DNA from: an uncultured Bacilli bacterium
GTDB taxonomy: Bacteria > Bacillota_I > Bacilli_A > RF39 > UBA660
DNA: 34,801 bases
Direction: 5' to 3'
Assembly (NCBI GenBank): GCA_934120015.1
Contig: CAKOTD010000013.1
Span: 1 to 34,801, forward strand
This document shows, one piece after another, positions 23,452 to 31,526 of the stretch; position 1 is the first letter of the stretch, and the number at the start of each line of letters is the position of its first letter. A model generated the notes under the pieces. That model searched no databases and was not told where the DNA came from. It saw only the letters and a program-made list of their open reading frames with translations. The position numbers and the translations under genes are program-made.

Positions 23452-25278
23452 TCAATTCCTTTCTAATTTTCTAATATTTATTTTATAACTTACAATTCCG
23501 TATCTATCTTTAATATTTTCTTTTGATATTGGAAAGTTATTTGTATTAGTAAGTGCTACAAATCTTATAATTTTTTCTTCATTTTTGGGTTGATATTCAA
23601 GTGTAATTTGATTAGTTTCATTATCAAATTTTTCATACATTTCATAAAAAGATGTTTCAAAATGTTCATTCATTTTGGTTAAATATTTATTTAATTCTTC
23701 TTCAGTCATTCTACCACCTTTGATACATTCTTCATTATCACCAATCATAACAGGGACTGCAACATCAAATATTCCTGCATTATAAAATTTTAATAATTCA
23801 TTAATAAATCCACTTCTAAAATTTATTTTTTCAAGAATTAAATATCCTTTATTATCTTTCTTTATTTCAATAGTATCAATAAATTTAGAAATAAATTCTT
23901 GCTTTTCAGATTTATCCATATCATTCCACTTAGATTTTAATAATGAATTTAAGGTATCAAGTCTTATCATTTTTTCTCTTTCTAAGTCCCTTTCTGTGAG
24001 TAATTCGTGTGGTGAATAGTTAAAATTTTCTAAGTTAATTAGTTCTAACTTTTTACTTTCTAAATTAGCAAGTTTATCTTCAATTAGTTTATAATCTGCT
24101 TCAAAATCTTCCATTTCTACAATGCCTTTAATATATGCTTGTTTAATTCTTTCTCTTTGCTTTTCTAGACTTCTAATTTCTTTATCAATAGTAATTGTAT
24201 CAGCACTATTGGTTTTATCTTCCAAAACAGGCATAAAAAACTTTTTAACAGCCATATCATATTCTAATAAATCGTAGATAAAAGTTTCTAACAATTGTTC
24301 CACATGATTTTCATTGAAATTAATATGACAATGTTCACAAGTGTAATACATATATCTTCTTTTAATACCACCAGAGCCTTTACATTTCATAATTCTTCCA
24401 CAGCTAGGGCATTTAAGTCTTTGAAAAAAGGTATAAATTCTATCTCTCATATAAGTTCTTTGATTTCTTTCTTTTTGTTTTTGACATTCTTCCCATTTAG
24501 CACGAGATATAATAGGTTCTACAACATTCATATAGGTAATAGGTTCTAAATTTTCCTGTTTACCAATTCGTTTATATTGTTCATAATCTCCCATATAGAT
24601 TTTATTATCAATTATTTTTTGAATAGTTGTATCTCTCCATTTCTTTTTAGGATAAATATTATTTTCTTTAAAATAATTTGCAATCTGCTGAAAACTTTTA
24701 CCTTCTAAATACATATCAAATATTTTTTCTACATATGGTCTAGTAGCATTATCAATAATCATTTTTTTATCTTCTGATTTAGTATAACCAAATGGTCTTT
24801 GACCTGGAATATGTCCTGATTTAATAGCACCATTAAGTCCAAATTTGGTTCTTTCTGATACAATTTCTATTTCAAGTTGTGATAATACTGTAAGCATTCT
24901 TACAAAGAATCTACCATTAGCAGTAGAGGTATTAACATCATCTCTATCACAGAGTAGGAAACAATTGTATTGTTCTAAAACTGATATTAGTTCTTCTAAA
25001 TCACGAACTGAACGAGTTATTCTATCTAATTTATAAGCAACAATATAATTTATTTTTCCTTCTTTCATATCTTGTAGCATTTCTTGAAATTGCGGTCTAT
25101 GTTCCATATCTTTAGCAGATATTCCGGCGTCTTTATAGACCTTATAAACTTCTAAATCTTTAAAATTACATAATTGAAGCAATTTTTCTTCTTGTTCTCC
25201 TAAACTAAATCCTTCTCTTGCTTGATCCTCGGTTGATACACGAATATAAACTCCTGCAATTTTCCTTTCATTTTCCAT
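23452..25278 (-). CDS. Large serine recombinase 1 (TnpX/TndX-like)
   Basis: It has 608 aa from ATG 25278 (AAGGAGG eight bases upstream; an in-frame TTG at 25284 is too close to that site). The catalytic domain (~5-150) starts GVYIRVSTEDQAREGFSL with the nucleophilic Ser and contains YKLDRITRSVRDL and LEIEIVSERTKFGL. A recombinase domain follows (~160-270, GHIPGQRPFGY, KKWRDTTIQKII), then a zinc ribbon LKCPSCGRIMKC...YYTCEHC (~305-345), a coiled coil (~365-430) and a DNA-binding C-terminal region. It catalyses site-specific excision and integration through a two-base staggered cut. Its neighbours tnpV and a MOBP relaxase make this a Tn4451-like mobilizable transposon module. It appears intact. 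Confidence 0.95.
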   Translation of the reverse strand: MENERKIAGVYIRVSTEDQAREGFSLGEQEEKLLQLCNFKDLEVYKVYKDAGISAKDMEHRPQFQEMLQDMKEGKINYIVAYKLDRITRSVRDLEELISVLEQYNCFLLCDRDDVNTSTANGRFFVRMLTVLSQLEIEIVSERTKFGLNGAIKSGHIPGQRPFGYTKSEDKKMIIDNATRPYVEKIFDMYLEGKSFQQIANYFKENNIYPKKKWRDTTIQKIIDNKIYMGDYEQYKRIGKQENLEPITYMNVVEPIISRAKWEECQKQKERNQRTYMRDRIYTFFQRLKCPSCGRIMKCKGSGGIKRRYMYYTCEHCHINFNENHVEQLLETFIYDLLEYDMAVKKFFMPVLEDKTNSADTITIDKEIRSLEKQRERIKQAYIKGIVEMEDFEADYKLIEDKLANLESKKLELINLENFNYSPHELLTERDLEREKMIRLDTLNSLLKSKWNDMDKSEKQEFISKFIDTIEIKKDNKGYLILEKINFRSGFINELLKFYNAGIFDVAVPVMIGDNEECIKGGRMTEEELNKYLTKMNEHFETSFYEMYEKFDNETNQITLEYQPKNEEKIIRFVALTNTNNFPISKENIKDRYGIVSYKINIRKLERN

Positions 25279-25312
25279 AATCAATTCCTCCTTCTTTTAA
25301 TGAAAGGCATCT

Positions 25313-25340
25313 AAAAAGATGTCACTTCGTATGACATCTT
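25313..25340 (-). terminator. Intrinsic terminator directly before recombinase 1
   Basis: On the minus strand AAGATGTCA pairs with TGACATCTT around a 7-nt loop and is followed by a U-run, about 35 nt upstream of the recombinase start. A second 9-bp inverted repeat, TATTGATTA/TAATCAATA, lies just upstream (25349-25380). Together they look like an attenuator between the small upstream gene and the recombinase. Confidence 0.7.
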
Positions 25341-25406
25341 GATTTTGGTATTGATTAAAACATAGTAAAAATAATCAATACAAGGATTTTTTAAATCTCT
25401 AAAATC

Positions 25407-25679
25407 TTAATGCCTTGCGAAGTAAACGCGTAACTGATTTATTGGAATTTTTTCTTTTAAATTTCCAATATAGAAATAATCTTGGTCATTAAAGAATAAA
25501 TACAATCGATTATTCACTATGACTTTATGCGGCTCTACATACGCTAAATTAGTATGTTCCACAATACGTAAGCAACCCTCTATTATTTGATATTTCTGCT
25601 TACTGAATAGACAAGCCCATTCGATTTTAGATTTGAGTTCTTCACTCATATTGATTTTTTTCTTTACGACTTTTATCAT
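25407..25679 (-). CDS. Small EPH-motif protein upstream of recombinase 1
   Basis: A 90-aa unknown protein. The N terminus is basic and helical (MIKVVKKKINMSEELKSKIE). The middle contains HTNLAYVEPHKVIVNNRLYL, and the end YFYIGNLKEKIPINQLRVYF is beta-rich. The TNL-x3-EPH-[KQ]-[VI]-I-[VI]-[NS] stretch recurs in the protein upstream of the second recombinase at 34190-34474, so the two are homologous. Position before a large serine recombinase suggests a regulator or directionality factor, but that is inference. AAAGGTG precedes the ATG. An extended -10 promoter at 25845-25853 starts a ~160-nt leader ending in a terminator just before the gene. Confidence 0.65.
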   Translation of the reverse strand: MIKVVKKKINMSEELKSKIEWACLFSKQKYQIIEGCLRIVEHTNLAYVEPHKVIVNNRLYLFFNDQDYFYIGNLKEKIPINQLRVYFARH

Positions 25680-25711
25680 AACACATCACACCTTTCTTTG
25701 CAATAACGCAC

Positions 25712-25740
25712 AAAAAAATCAACTAAAGTTTAGTTGATTT
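25712..25740 (-). terminator. Leader terminator before the small EPH-motif gene
   Basis: AAATCAACTAAA / TTTAGTTGATTT are perfect arms (25716-25727 and 25729-25740), followed on the minus strand by seven Us. It lies between the promoter and its first gene, ~35 nt before the start codon. Upstream in the leader a CGTCGCAC-CAAT-GTGACG hairpin and a seven-codon frame (MIKSTKL) overlapping the terminator are visible, without a clear ribosome site. This has the layout of an attenuator. Confidence 0.7.
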
Positions 25741-25844
25741 AATCATTAACGTCACATTGGTGCGACGATTTTATCTTATGGAGCAGATGATAATAGGGTT
25801 TTAAACCTAAAATCTAAAAAATATTCTTCACTCGTTAAATAGAT

Positions 25845-25853
25845 TATAGCATA
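25845..25853 (-). promoter_or_regulatory. Extended -10 promoter of the recombinase 1 module
   Basis: On the minus strand TGC-TATAAT (25853-25845) is a consensus extended -10. A good -35 is not obvious. The predicted RNA has a ~160-nt leader before the first gene. Confidence 0.6.
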
Positions 25854-25889
25854 ATTTTCTTAAAAATTACAGATTTATTTTCTTAAAAT

Positions 25890-25917
25890 TTGGAAAAAAT
25901 TGGATTTGTGATATAAT
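25890..25917 (+). promoter_or_regulatory. Promoter of the ABC-3C operon
   Basis: TTGGAA (25890-25895) is followed after 16 bp by TATAAT (25912-25917), with an extended TGA before it. It is divergent from the recombinase module promoter ~45 bp away. Confidence 0.75.
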
Positions 25918-25958
25918 AGAAAGAAAAAATCTTAAACAATTTACAGGGGGTGTTGTAA

Positions 25959-27095
25959 ATGAATAAGAAAAATCAAGATGCTACTGATCAAGTCGTAGGA
26001 TATTTTTATCAATATTGGTTTGCTGTATCAGAATGTTTAAATTTGCAAAGTGGTTCGTTAGTCATAGAAAATTTAGGCGATATTACCCTTTTAAATGATA
26101 ATTTAAAAATAGAAAAGCAATATGAAATTAAATTTCATGAAGGTAATAGTTCTTTATCAGATCGAAATGTGGACTTTTGGAAAACAATTTACAATTGGAT
26201 AAATAACTATGATATTTCATCAAAATGTGAAAATCTTATATTGCATACTACATCACCAATTTCTAAGGCAAGTATTTTTTATAGGTGGAATGTATGTAGT
26301 AAAGAAGAAAAATATTCAAGAATGTTTCAAATTTATAAGGAAGATAATGAGAGTTCAAGAAAATCAACACGTTTAAAATATTATGAAACTATTTTTGCTA
26401 AAGATAATCAAAGTAAATTATTAAATATTTTAGATAAACAAATTATTGAAACTCAATCAGAAGGTTTTGATTTTGTAGAGAAAAAAATCATGTCATCTTC
26501 TATGTTGCAAGTATTTTCTGAACCACAAAAGAAAATGCTAAGTGGTTTATTATATGCAAATTTAATTAGTATTCCTACTATTAAAGATAATCAAAGTTGG
26601 TCAATTTCATATACAGAACTTCAAAAACTCATAAACCAATTAATGGGGAAAATGAATTTTGATGGTTTACCAGTAATAGAAGATATATTTAATGATGAAA
26701 ATCCATCTATTAAGGAGAAACAATTATATAAAGAAAAAAAATTTATTAAAGAAATACAAAAAATTGAATATGAAGAGCAAATTGAGATTGCAATAAAAGA
26801 TTATTTTAAAGCTAATATAAATTTAGACAGTTATTTTAAAGATTATGTTTCCTTTGAAGGAGAATATAATATATATAAGAAAAATTTAAGTGAAAAAATT
26901 AATAATTTAAAAATGAGAAGACAATTAGAAACTAGTAATGAAACGATAATTAAGGATTCTAAAAAATTTTATCACGAAGGATTAGATTCGACTCCAGCTA
27001 CCACGTTAAAATTTAATTCAGAATCCATAAAGAAAGGAATAGTCCATAGTATTGTAGATGAAGGAAAGATAACATGGCATTTAGGTGAAAAATAA
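25959..27095 (+). CDS. ABC-3C effector with Cap4/DUF4297-like nuclease domain
   Basis: It has 378 aa. The N terminus has the DUF4297/Cap4 pattern: DQVVGYFYQYWFAV (GYxYQ at 14-18), IENLGDI (Glu37, Asp41), then KQYEIKFHEG (Glu56-x-Lys58) and a Trp-rich helix. These are the residues of a PD-(D/E)xK double-strand DNA nuclease. The C-terminal ~170 residues (EEQIEIAIKDYFKANI, SLVSFEGEY-like region, KKFYHEGLD) match the alpha-helical ABC-3C effector tail that binds the partner proteins. As in Lamassu/ABC-3C systems, the nuclease should be held inactive until the ATPase senses invading DNA. GGGGGTG is the ribosome site. The stop overlaps the next start (TAATG). Confidence 0.82.
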   Translation: MNKKNQDATDQVVGYFYQYWFAVSECLNLQSGSLVIENLGDITLLNDNLKIEKQYEIKFHEGNSSLSDRNVDFWKTIYNWINNYDISSKCENLILHTTSPISKASIFYRWNVCSKEEKYSRMFQIYKEDNESSRKSTRLKYYETIFAKDNQSKLLNILDKQIIETQSEGFDFVEKKIMSSSMLQVFSEPQKKMLSGLLYANLISIPTIKDNQSWSISYTELQKLINQLMGKMNFDGLPVIEDIFNDENPSIKEKQLYKEKKFIKEIQKIEYEEQIEIAIKDYFKANINLDSYFKDYVSFEGEYNIYKKNLSEKINNLKMRRQLETSNETIIKDSKKFYHEGLDSTPATTLKFNSESIKKGIVHSIVDEGKITWHLGEK

Positions 27096-27589
27096 TGGGA
27101 GCTAAAACTATTAATGATGTAATAAAAAACCCATTTTTTACTAGTAAAATAATATATAATTTTGTAGTCGGTTATAACAAAAACTTTGATTATAGAATAT
27201 TATATTTAGTTTTGCCAGTAGTTTTGGATGGATACTGTAGAGAAAAATTAAATGGTGCAAGGAAAAATAGCACTATATATTCAATATTTTCTTCTTCAAA
27301 AAAATATTTTGATCAGGTTAATCTTGATTCTAAAATAGATTTATATAATATTTATTCAAATAAGAAAGAATTAATATCAATCACAAATAAATCATTGATA
27401 ATACTGTATTCTAAAAATATATTAGGAATCACTAAGTCAAAAGACATTTTTATTAATCATAGTATAGATGATTTTCAAAAATGTAAAAATACCGGTGAAA
27501 AGAGATATTTAAAGGCAGCTTACTATTTTGGAATACTATTATCAAAAAATAGTTTAGATGAATTTTTAGAGTTAGCGAAAGGAGCATAA
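27095..27589 (+). CDS. ABC-three-component system middle component
   Basis: It has 164 aa. The N-terminal pattern KNPFFTSKIIYNFVVGY then ILYLVLPVVLDGYCREKL resembles ABC-3C middle components (NPxxxxxxxxxFVxGY ... LVLPxxL). The middle section SNKKELISITNKSLIILYSKNIL and the C-terminal helix KRYLKAAYYFGILLSKNS also fit this helical adaptor type. In related systems (LmuC in Lamassu) the small protein bridges the nuclease and the SMC-like ATPase. It overlaps the nuclease gene by one base and the ATPase gene starts one base after its stop, so stoichiometric translation is likely. Confidence 0.78.
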   Translation: MGAKTINDVIKNPFFTSKIIYNFVVGYNKNFDYRILYLVLPVVLDGYCREKLNGARKNSTIYSIFSSSKKYFDQVNLDSKIDLYNIYSNKKELISITNKSLIILYSKNILGITKSKDIFINHSIDDFQKCKNTGEKRYLKAAYYFGILLSKNSLDEFLELAKGA

Positions 27590-27590
27590 C

Positions 27591-29510
27591 ATGAACAAAT
27601 ATATAAAAGGAATTGTTGTTTTTAAAAATAAAGAAAATAAAAGTTTAATTGAATTCAATAAAGGTATTAATATAATAACTGGTGAATCCAAAACAGGTAA
27701 AAGTGCTTTGATTGATATAATCGATTATTGTTTATGTTCAAAACATAATACTGTACCAAAGGGTGTTATTAAAGATTATGCTGATTTATATGTATTAATT
27801 ATTTCTATAGGTGAAAAGAACTTATTAATTGCTCGTAGACAGTCAGATGATAAAATGTCGATATTATTTAGAGAAAATAATTTGATTATTAATGAAATAA
27901 AATATGAAGATTTTGAATCTTTTTCTAATTATAGGGATGTGCAGAAAATAATAGAAGAAAATTTAGGGCTAAATGTTACAAATTTAAATATTAATCCTTT
28001 TGTAAGACAAAAAGGTAAAGCTTCTATAAGAAATATGGTATCTTATAATTTTCAGCATCAAAATAATATAGCAAGTAAATTCTCATTGTTTTATCGTTTC
28101 GATGATAGCGAAAAAAGAGAGCAAGTAATAGATCAGTTTCCAATTTTTGCTGGTATTGTTAATCAAGAGTATTATAGTTCTTTAATAGAATTAAAAGAAA
28201 CAGAACAAACATTAAAAGGATTAATTAAAAGAAAAGAGATTGAAGAAAATTCATATATTAAAATTTACAATGAATTGATACCTCTATTAGAACAATATTA
28301 TTCACTAATAGGCCAACAAATTCCAGAAACAATCTATAAAACCGATTATGAAGGATTAGTAAAATTTTCAAAAGAATTACCAACTGTTGATTTTTACTTT
28401 ATAAATTCTGATATTACAGATAAATATACAAGTTTAAAAAATGATGCTGAAAATATTTCTAGTGAAATTGCAAAGATAAAAATTAAAATTAATAGTTTAA
28501 ATAATTCTAATTCAGATATTTCAAATTATTTAAATAGCATTGGAACAGCAATAAATATTGGTAAAGAATTAAAAAATGATAATGTAAATTATCTCTGTCC
28601 TATTTGTAATAGTCCTGTAAAAGATATAGAAAATGATTATAATAAATTAAATATTTCTACCGAACATTTAATTGAAGAAGAAAAATTTGCTAAAGATTCT
28701 CACAAGCATTTTATTGAAGAACGAAGAAAATTATCAAAATTACTAGAAGAGAAAAATAAAGAATTAAAAAGATTGCTAAAAGAAATAAAATATATAGAAG
28801 AACATTATTTAAATAACTCTGAGCTAAAAGATAAATATGAAAAAACAATTAATGCTAAACTTAGAATTGAATATTCATTAGAAATTTTGCTTGATAAATC
28901 TTATTCAAATTATGATAAAGAAATACAAGAACTTCAAACGAAAATTAATGCGTTGAATGATAAGATAAATAACTTTAATCTTGATAAGGAAATGTCTTTA
29001 GTTAGTAAAGAAATAGATGATAATATGAATAGATTATCAGCAACACTTGATTTTGAAGAGGAATTTAAACCAACAAATTTACATTTTGACACTAGTACAT
29101 TTAATTTATATCATATCAAAAATGGGGAAAAAATAAGTCTTGGCGAGATGGGTAGTGGAGCAAACTGGTTATCATGTCATATTGCTTTATTTTTAAGTTT
29201 ACTACGAGTTTTTACTAAAAGACATGAAAAGTCCCCTATGTTACTATTTTTATTTTTCGATCAACCAAGTCAAGTATATTTCCCAGATACTAATTCTATC
29301 AAAGATCAAAAAGACATTATAGCAATCAGCACTATATTTAAAACAATATTTGATGAAATACAGTCCATAAGTAAAGATACGGGAATTTTACCACAGTTAA
29401 TTATAACAGAGCATGTAATAGGAAATAGTTTACAAGAAATCAAAGAGGAATATGAAAGTAAAACCATAAAGCATTGGAGTGAATCAACAGGCAAATTTAT
29501 TAATAATTAA
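27591..29510 (+). CDS. DUF3732 Rad50/SMC-like ATPase of the ABC-3C system
   Basis: It has 639 aa. Walker A is GESKTGKSAL (31-40). Long coiled-coil arms (~190-310 and ~345-480) flank a zinc hook CPIC (336-339). The signature is SLGEMGSGANWL (516-527), Walker B is LLFLFFDQPSQVYFP (Asp557) and the H-loop His is 608. The residue after the Walker B Asp is Gln558 instead of Glu, which I recall as the family form DQPSQVYFP in DUF3732. The hook should dimerise the arms as in Rad50. The protein is expected to load on foreign or broken DNA and release the nuclease partner. GAAAGGAG lies nine bases before the ATG. The gene is intact while neighbouring transposon genes are broken. Confidence 0.88.
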   Translation: MNKYIKGIVVFKNKENKSLIEFNKGINIITGESKTGKSALIDIIDYCLCSKHNTVPKGVIKDYADLYVLIISIGEKNLLIARRQSDDKMSILFRENNLIINEIKYEDFESFSNYRDVQKIIEENLGLNVTNLNINPFVRQKGKASIRNMVSYNFQHQNNIASKFSLFYRFDDSEKREQVIDQFPIFAGIVNQEYYSSLIELKETEQTLKGLIKRKEIEENSYIKIYNELIPLLEQYYSLIGQQIPETIYKTDYEGLVKFSKELPTVDFYFINSDITDKYTSLKNDAENISSEIAKIKIKINSLNNSNSDISNYLNSIGTAINIGKELKNDNVNYLCPICNSPVKDIENDYNKLNISTEHLIEEEKFAKDSHKHFIEERRKLSKLLEEKNKELKRLLKEIKYIEEHYLNNSELKDKYEKTINAKLRIEYSLEILLDKSYSNYDKEIQELQTKINALNDKINNFNLDKEMSLVSKEIDDNMNRLSATLDFEEEFKPTNLHFDTSTFNLYHIKNGEKISLGEMGSGANWLSCHIALFLSLLRVFTKRHEKSPMLLFLFFDQPSQVYFPDTNSIKDQKDIIAISTIFKTIFDEIQSISKDTGILPQLIITEHVIGNSLQEIKEEYESKTIKHWSESTGKFINN

Positions 29511-29525
29511 TAATATATGTATAAT

Positions 29526-29560
29526 GCACAAGCCAATTGACTATGTCAATTTGCAAGTGC
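29526..29560. repeat. Structured intergenic hairpin
   Basis: GCAC-aa-GC-c-AATTGAC pairs with GTCAATT-t-GC-aa-GTGC around a TAT loop, forming a long interrupted hairpin without a U-tract. It lies between the ABC-3C operon and its terminator and could stabilise the mRNA 3' end or be a recombination or replication signal. Confidence 0.45.
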
Positions 29561-29593
29561 GTTCTCTATATTATTAGAAATATAGTATGTATC

Positions 29594-29630
29594 AAAGACT
29601 CCGACTATTCAAAAATGTCGTAGTCTTTTT
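29594..29630. terminator. Bidirectional terminator between ABC-3C and the MobV gene
   Basis: AAAGACT-c-CGAC pairs with GTCG-t-AGTCTTT around an 11-nt loop, followed by Ts. It overlaps the last codons of the convergent MobV gene. Confidence 0.7.
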
Positions 29631-30843
29631 CTAATTCTTCAGTTTTTAATAAATTATTTATAGTAATTTCTTCATCAGTATCTTTAGAAATTTCTTTTAA
29701 ATCTGAAGAATTATATAAGTTGTTATCATAACAATCTTTTAAAATATCTATCGTTTTTTCTTTCTTCTTTTTATCATTAGATAATAAAATTTCTCTAAAA
29801 AATTCTTTTAACATTAATAATAAGTGATTAATAAAATTTAATAAATTAGTTTTGTCTTCATATAATTTACCATTTTCTTCTTCTAAATAATTAATATCAA
29901 TAAGACTATTTTTGTATTTTCTTTCTAATGTTTTATAATCACAAGTAAAATCATTTAAACTTTCAACGAATGTTTTGCTTGTAACCATATTTTGAATTTC
30001 TTGACTATACATATCTAGAAAGTCTAATAAAATATGATAGATTTCTCCATCAATAATTACCTTATCAGTTAATGCTTTCTTTTTAGAATTTTGTAATGTT
30101 CCTTTTATTCTATAGTACTTTTCTTCAATATTTTTCCTGCTTTTAAATGCTTGTCTGTCATAATATCTAGCAACATTTTTAAATTGTCCCATTGATAAAT
30201 GTTTGACACCAGTGTGTTTTTCTCCTCGTTCTAATTTAAATCCTTTCTTTGTTAATCGTTCATGATATTTATCTTGTAATTCGACTAAATGGACTTTATC
30301 TTTGATATATGATCGTTTAGAAATTGAATACTTTTCAATGCCAGCTCGTTTATCAAATTTCTTAACAAGAGGTACAACAACACAATGTAAATGGGGTACT
30401 TTTTCATCCATATGGATAACTGCATGGATAACGTGTTCTTTTGTATAACCTAAATCTTCATAAACAAAATTCATTGTTTCATTTGCCCATCTCATCAATT
30501 CTTCTTTACTCATATTTTTAAAGAAATCTATATCACTTGTAAATATCATTTCATCAGCAACAACACTTTTGGAATCATTAACCATATCATAAAAAGACTT
30601 TTTCCTATCAGGCCTCATATTCTTCATTCTTTCAGAATGTTCTTTTTGATATTCTCTTGTTATTTCATAAAATTTGTCTACATATTTATTACATTCTACT
30701 ATTTCAATATTATTTTTACTATCTTGGGTTCTAATATTAGGGTTAGATTTATATTTTTCTTTTGTTCTCCCATTATGACTACCTTTTTGTGATAATTCAT
30801 TTAAAGGTTTAATGCCTTCACCTCTAAAAATTGCATAACTCAT
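29605..30843 (-). CDS. MobV-family (Pre/Mob) plasmid mobilization relaxase
   Basis: It has 412 aa. The N terminus MSYAIFRGEGIKPLNELSQK-GSHNGR fits the Pre/Mob family. The nickase metal motif HMDEKVPHLHCVVVPL (~residues 150-165, HxDExxPHxH) is intact, followed by KKFDKRAGIEKYSISK and the DKYHERLTKKGFKLERG segment. The C-terminal ~180 residues are coiled coil. It would nick a cognate oriT to mobilise this module with a helper conjugative element. It is a different relaxase class from the MOBP gene at 21.7-23.0 kb, so the island contains two mobilization systems. It follows a 60-aa ORF by four bases. Confidence 0.9.
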   Translation of the reverse strand: MSYAIFRGEGIKPLNELSQKGSHNGRTKEKYKSNPNIRTQDSKNNIEIVECNKYVDKFYEITREYQKEHSERMKNMRPDRKKSFYDMVNDSKSVVADEMIFTSDIDFFKNMSKEELMRWANETMNFVYEDLGYTKEHVIHAVIHMDEKVPHLHCVVVPLVKKFDKRAGIEKYSISKRSYIKDKVHLVELQDKYHERLTKKGFKLERGEKHTGVKHLSMGQFKNVARYYDRQAFKSRKNIEEKYYRIKGTLQNSKKKALTDKVIIDGEIYHILLDFLDMYSQEIQNMVTSKTFVESLNDFTCDYKTLERKYKNSLIDINYLEEENGKLYEDKTNLLNFINHLLLMLKEFFREILLSNDKKKKEKTIDILKDCYDNNLYNSSDLKEISKDTDEEITINNLLKTEELEKDYDIFE

Positions 30844-30846
30844 ATT

Positions 30847-31029
30847 TTATTTTCCTTTCTGATTATTTTTATTTTCTTCTTTTGATAATTCTAAAATTTC
30901 TTCAATTTGTTCTTGATATTGTTTATCTTTTCTTAAAACTTCTAGAATTAAATAGTTAGGCATTACTTCTTTATTTTCCTTAAAGTAATCAAGGATTTGG
31001 GGTACGACTACTTGAAAAAAGTAGTTAAT
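30847..31029 (-). CDS. 60-aa ORF with apparent ATT start, upstream of MobV
   Basis: AAAGGAGG (perfect ribosome site) is followed after seven bases by ATT at 31029 with another in-frame ATT before it. The reading is INYFFQVVVPQILDYFKENK, then EVMPNYLILEVLRKDKQYQE and an acidic helical tail, with TAA at 30847. The first ATG is codon 23 and has no ribosome site. ACTACTT/AAGTAGT hairpins directly over the start codons. It may be a real small protein with a rare, structure-controlled ATT start (as infC uses ATT) or a gene whose ATG has mutated. It is coupled to mobV four bases downstream. Confidence 0.5.
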   Translation of the reverse strand: MNYFFQVVVPQILDYFKENKEVMPNYLILEVLRKDKQYQEQIEEILELSKEENKNNQKGK

Positions 31030-31059
31030 AATTTTTCCTCCTTTCTAAATTTAGACAAC

Positions 31060-31081
31060 AAAAAAGAGCAATTTCTTGCTC
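31060..31081 (-). terminator. Intrinsic terminator upstream of the MobV unit
   Basis: On the minus strand GAGCAA-GAAA-TTGCTC is followed by six Us (31066-31081 plus 31060-31065). It ends the flavoprotein/MBL transcript ~20 nt after the stop. There is no room for a full promoter between it and the 60-aa ORF, so the mobilization genes must depend on read-through or on a promoter overlapping the hairpin. Confidence 0.75.
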
Positions 31082-31102
31082 AGTATTTACAAATAATGTT
31101 CA

Positions 31103-31507
31103 TTAGAAGTTATAACTTTCTAAAATTTCTCCTTCTTCATCATAAATTGTAGATTCAACATTTGCCAAATACAACACTTGAAATTCTGGATTATCAAGTG
31201 TATATCCTGACTCGATTGCCCAATCAAACTCATCAATTACTGCTTGTTTAACTTTCATGTTATTACTGTCATCAATTAATTGACAATTTATTCTAATCCA
31301 TTTTTCTCCATCATATGCAACAATGCAAACATGATTATCTTTTTCAATTTGTTTAGATACATTTTTATGCTTGTTTGTGATTACATATATTTTGTTATCA
31401 ACCATAATAGGATCTCCAAATGGTCTACAACTTGGCTTTCCATTATTAATTGTTGAAACAAAATTTACTTGAGTATTTTCTTTTAAAAATTTAAAAGTTT
31501 CGTTCAT
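31103..31507 (-). CDS. PNPOx-like flavin-binding split-barrel protein
   Basis: It has 134 aa. The small split-barrel pattern is NFVSTINNGKPSCRPFGDPIMVDNKIYVITNKHKNVSKQIEKDNHVCIVAYDGEKW in outline: strand, G-x-P-x-x-R, then the strand carrying KIYVITN and a Lys-x-x-x-x-Q-I phosphate-binding helix. Members of this family (pyridoxamine 5'-phosphate oxidase-like) bind FMN or F420 and reduce assorted substrates, and some detoxify drugs. The frame opens at 31537 inside the upstream gene, but AAGGAGG nine bases before ATG 31507 sets the start. It lies 20 nt downstream of the MBL-fold gene, probably one operon, carried as cargo between mobilization and recombinase genes. Confidence 0.8.
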   Translation of the reverse strand: MNETFKFLKENTQVNFVSTINNGKPSCRPFGDPIMVDNKIYVITNKHKNVSKQIEKDNHVCIVAYDGEKWIRINCQLIDDSNNMKVKQAVIDEFDWAIESGYTLDNPEFQVLYLANVESTIYDEEGEILESYNF

Positions 31508-31526
31508 TTTTCTAGCCTCCTTAAAA

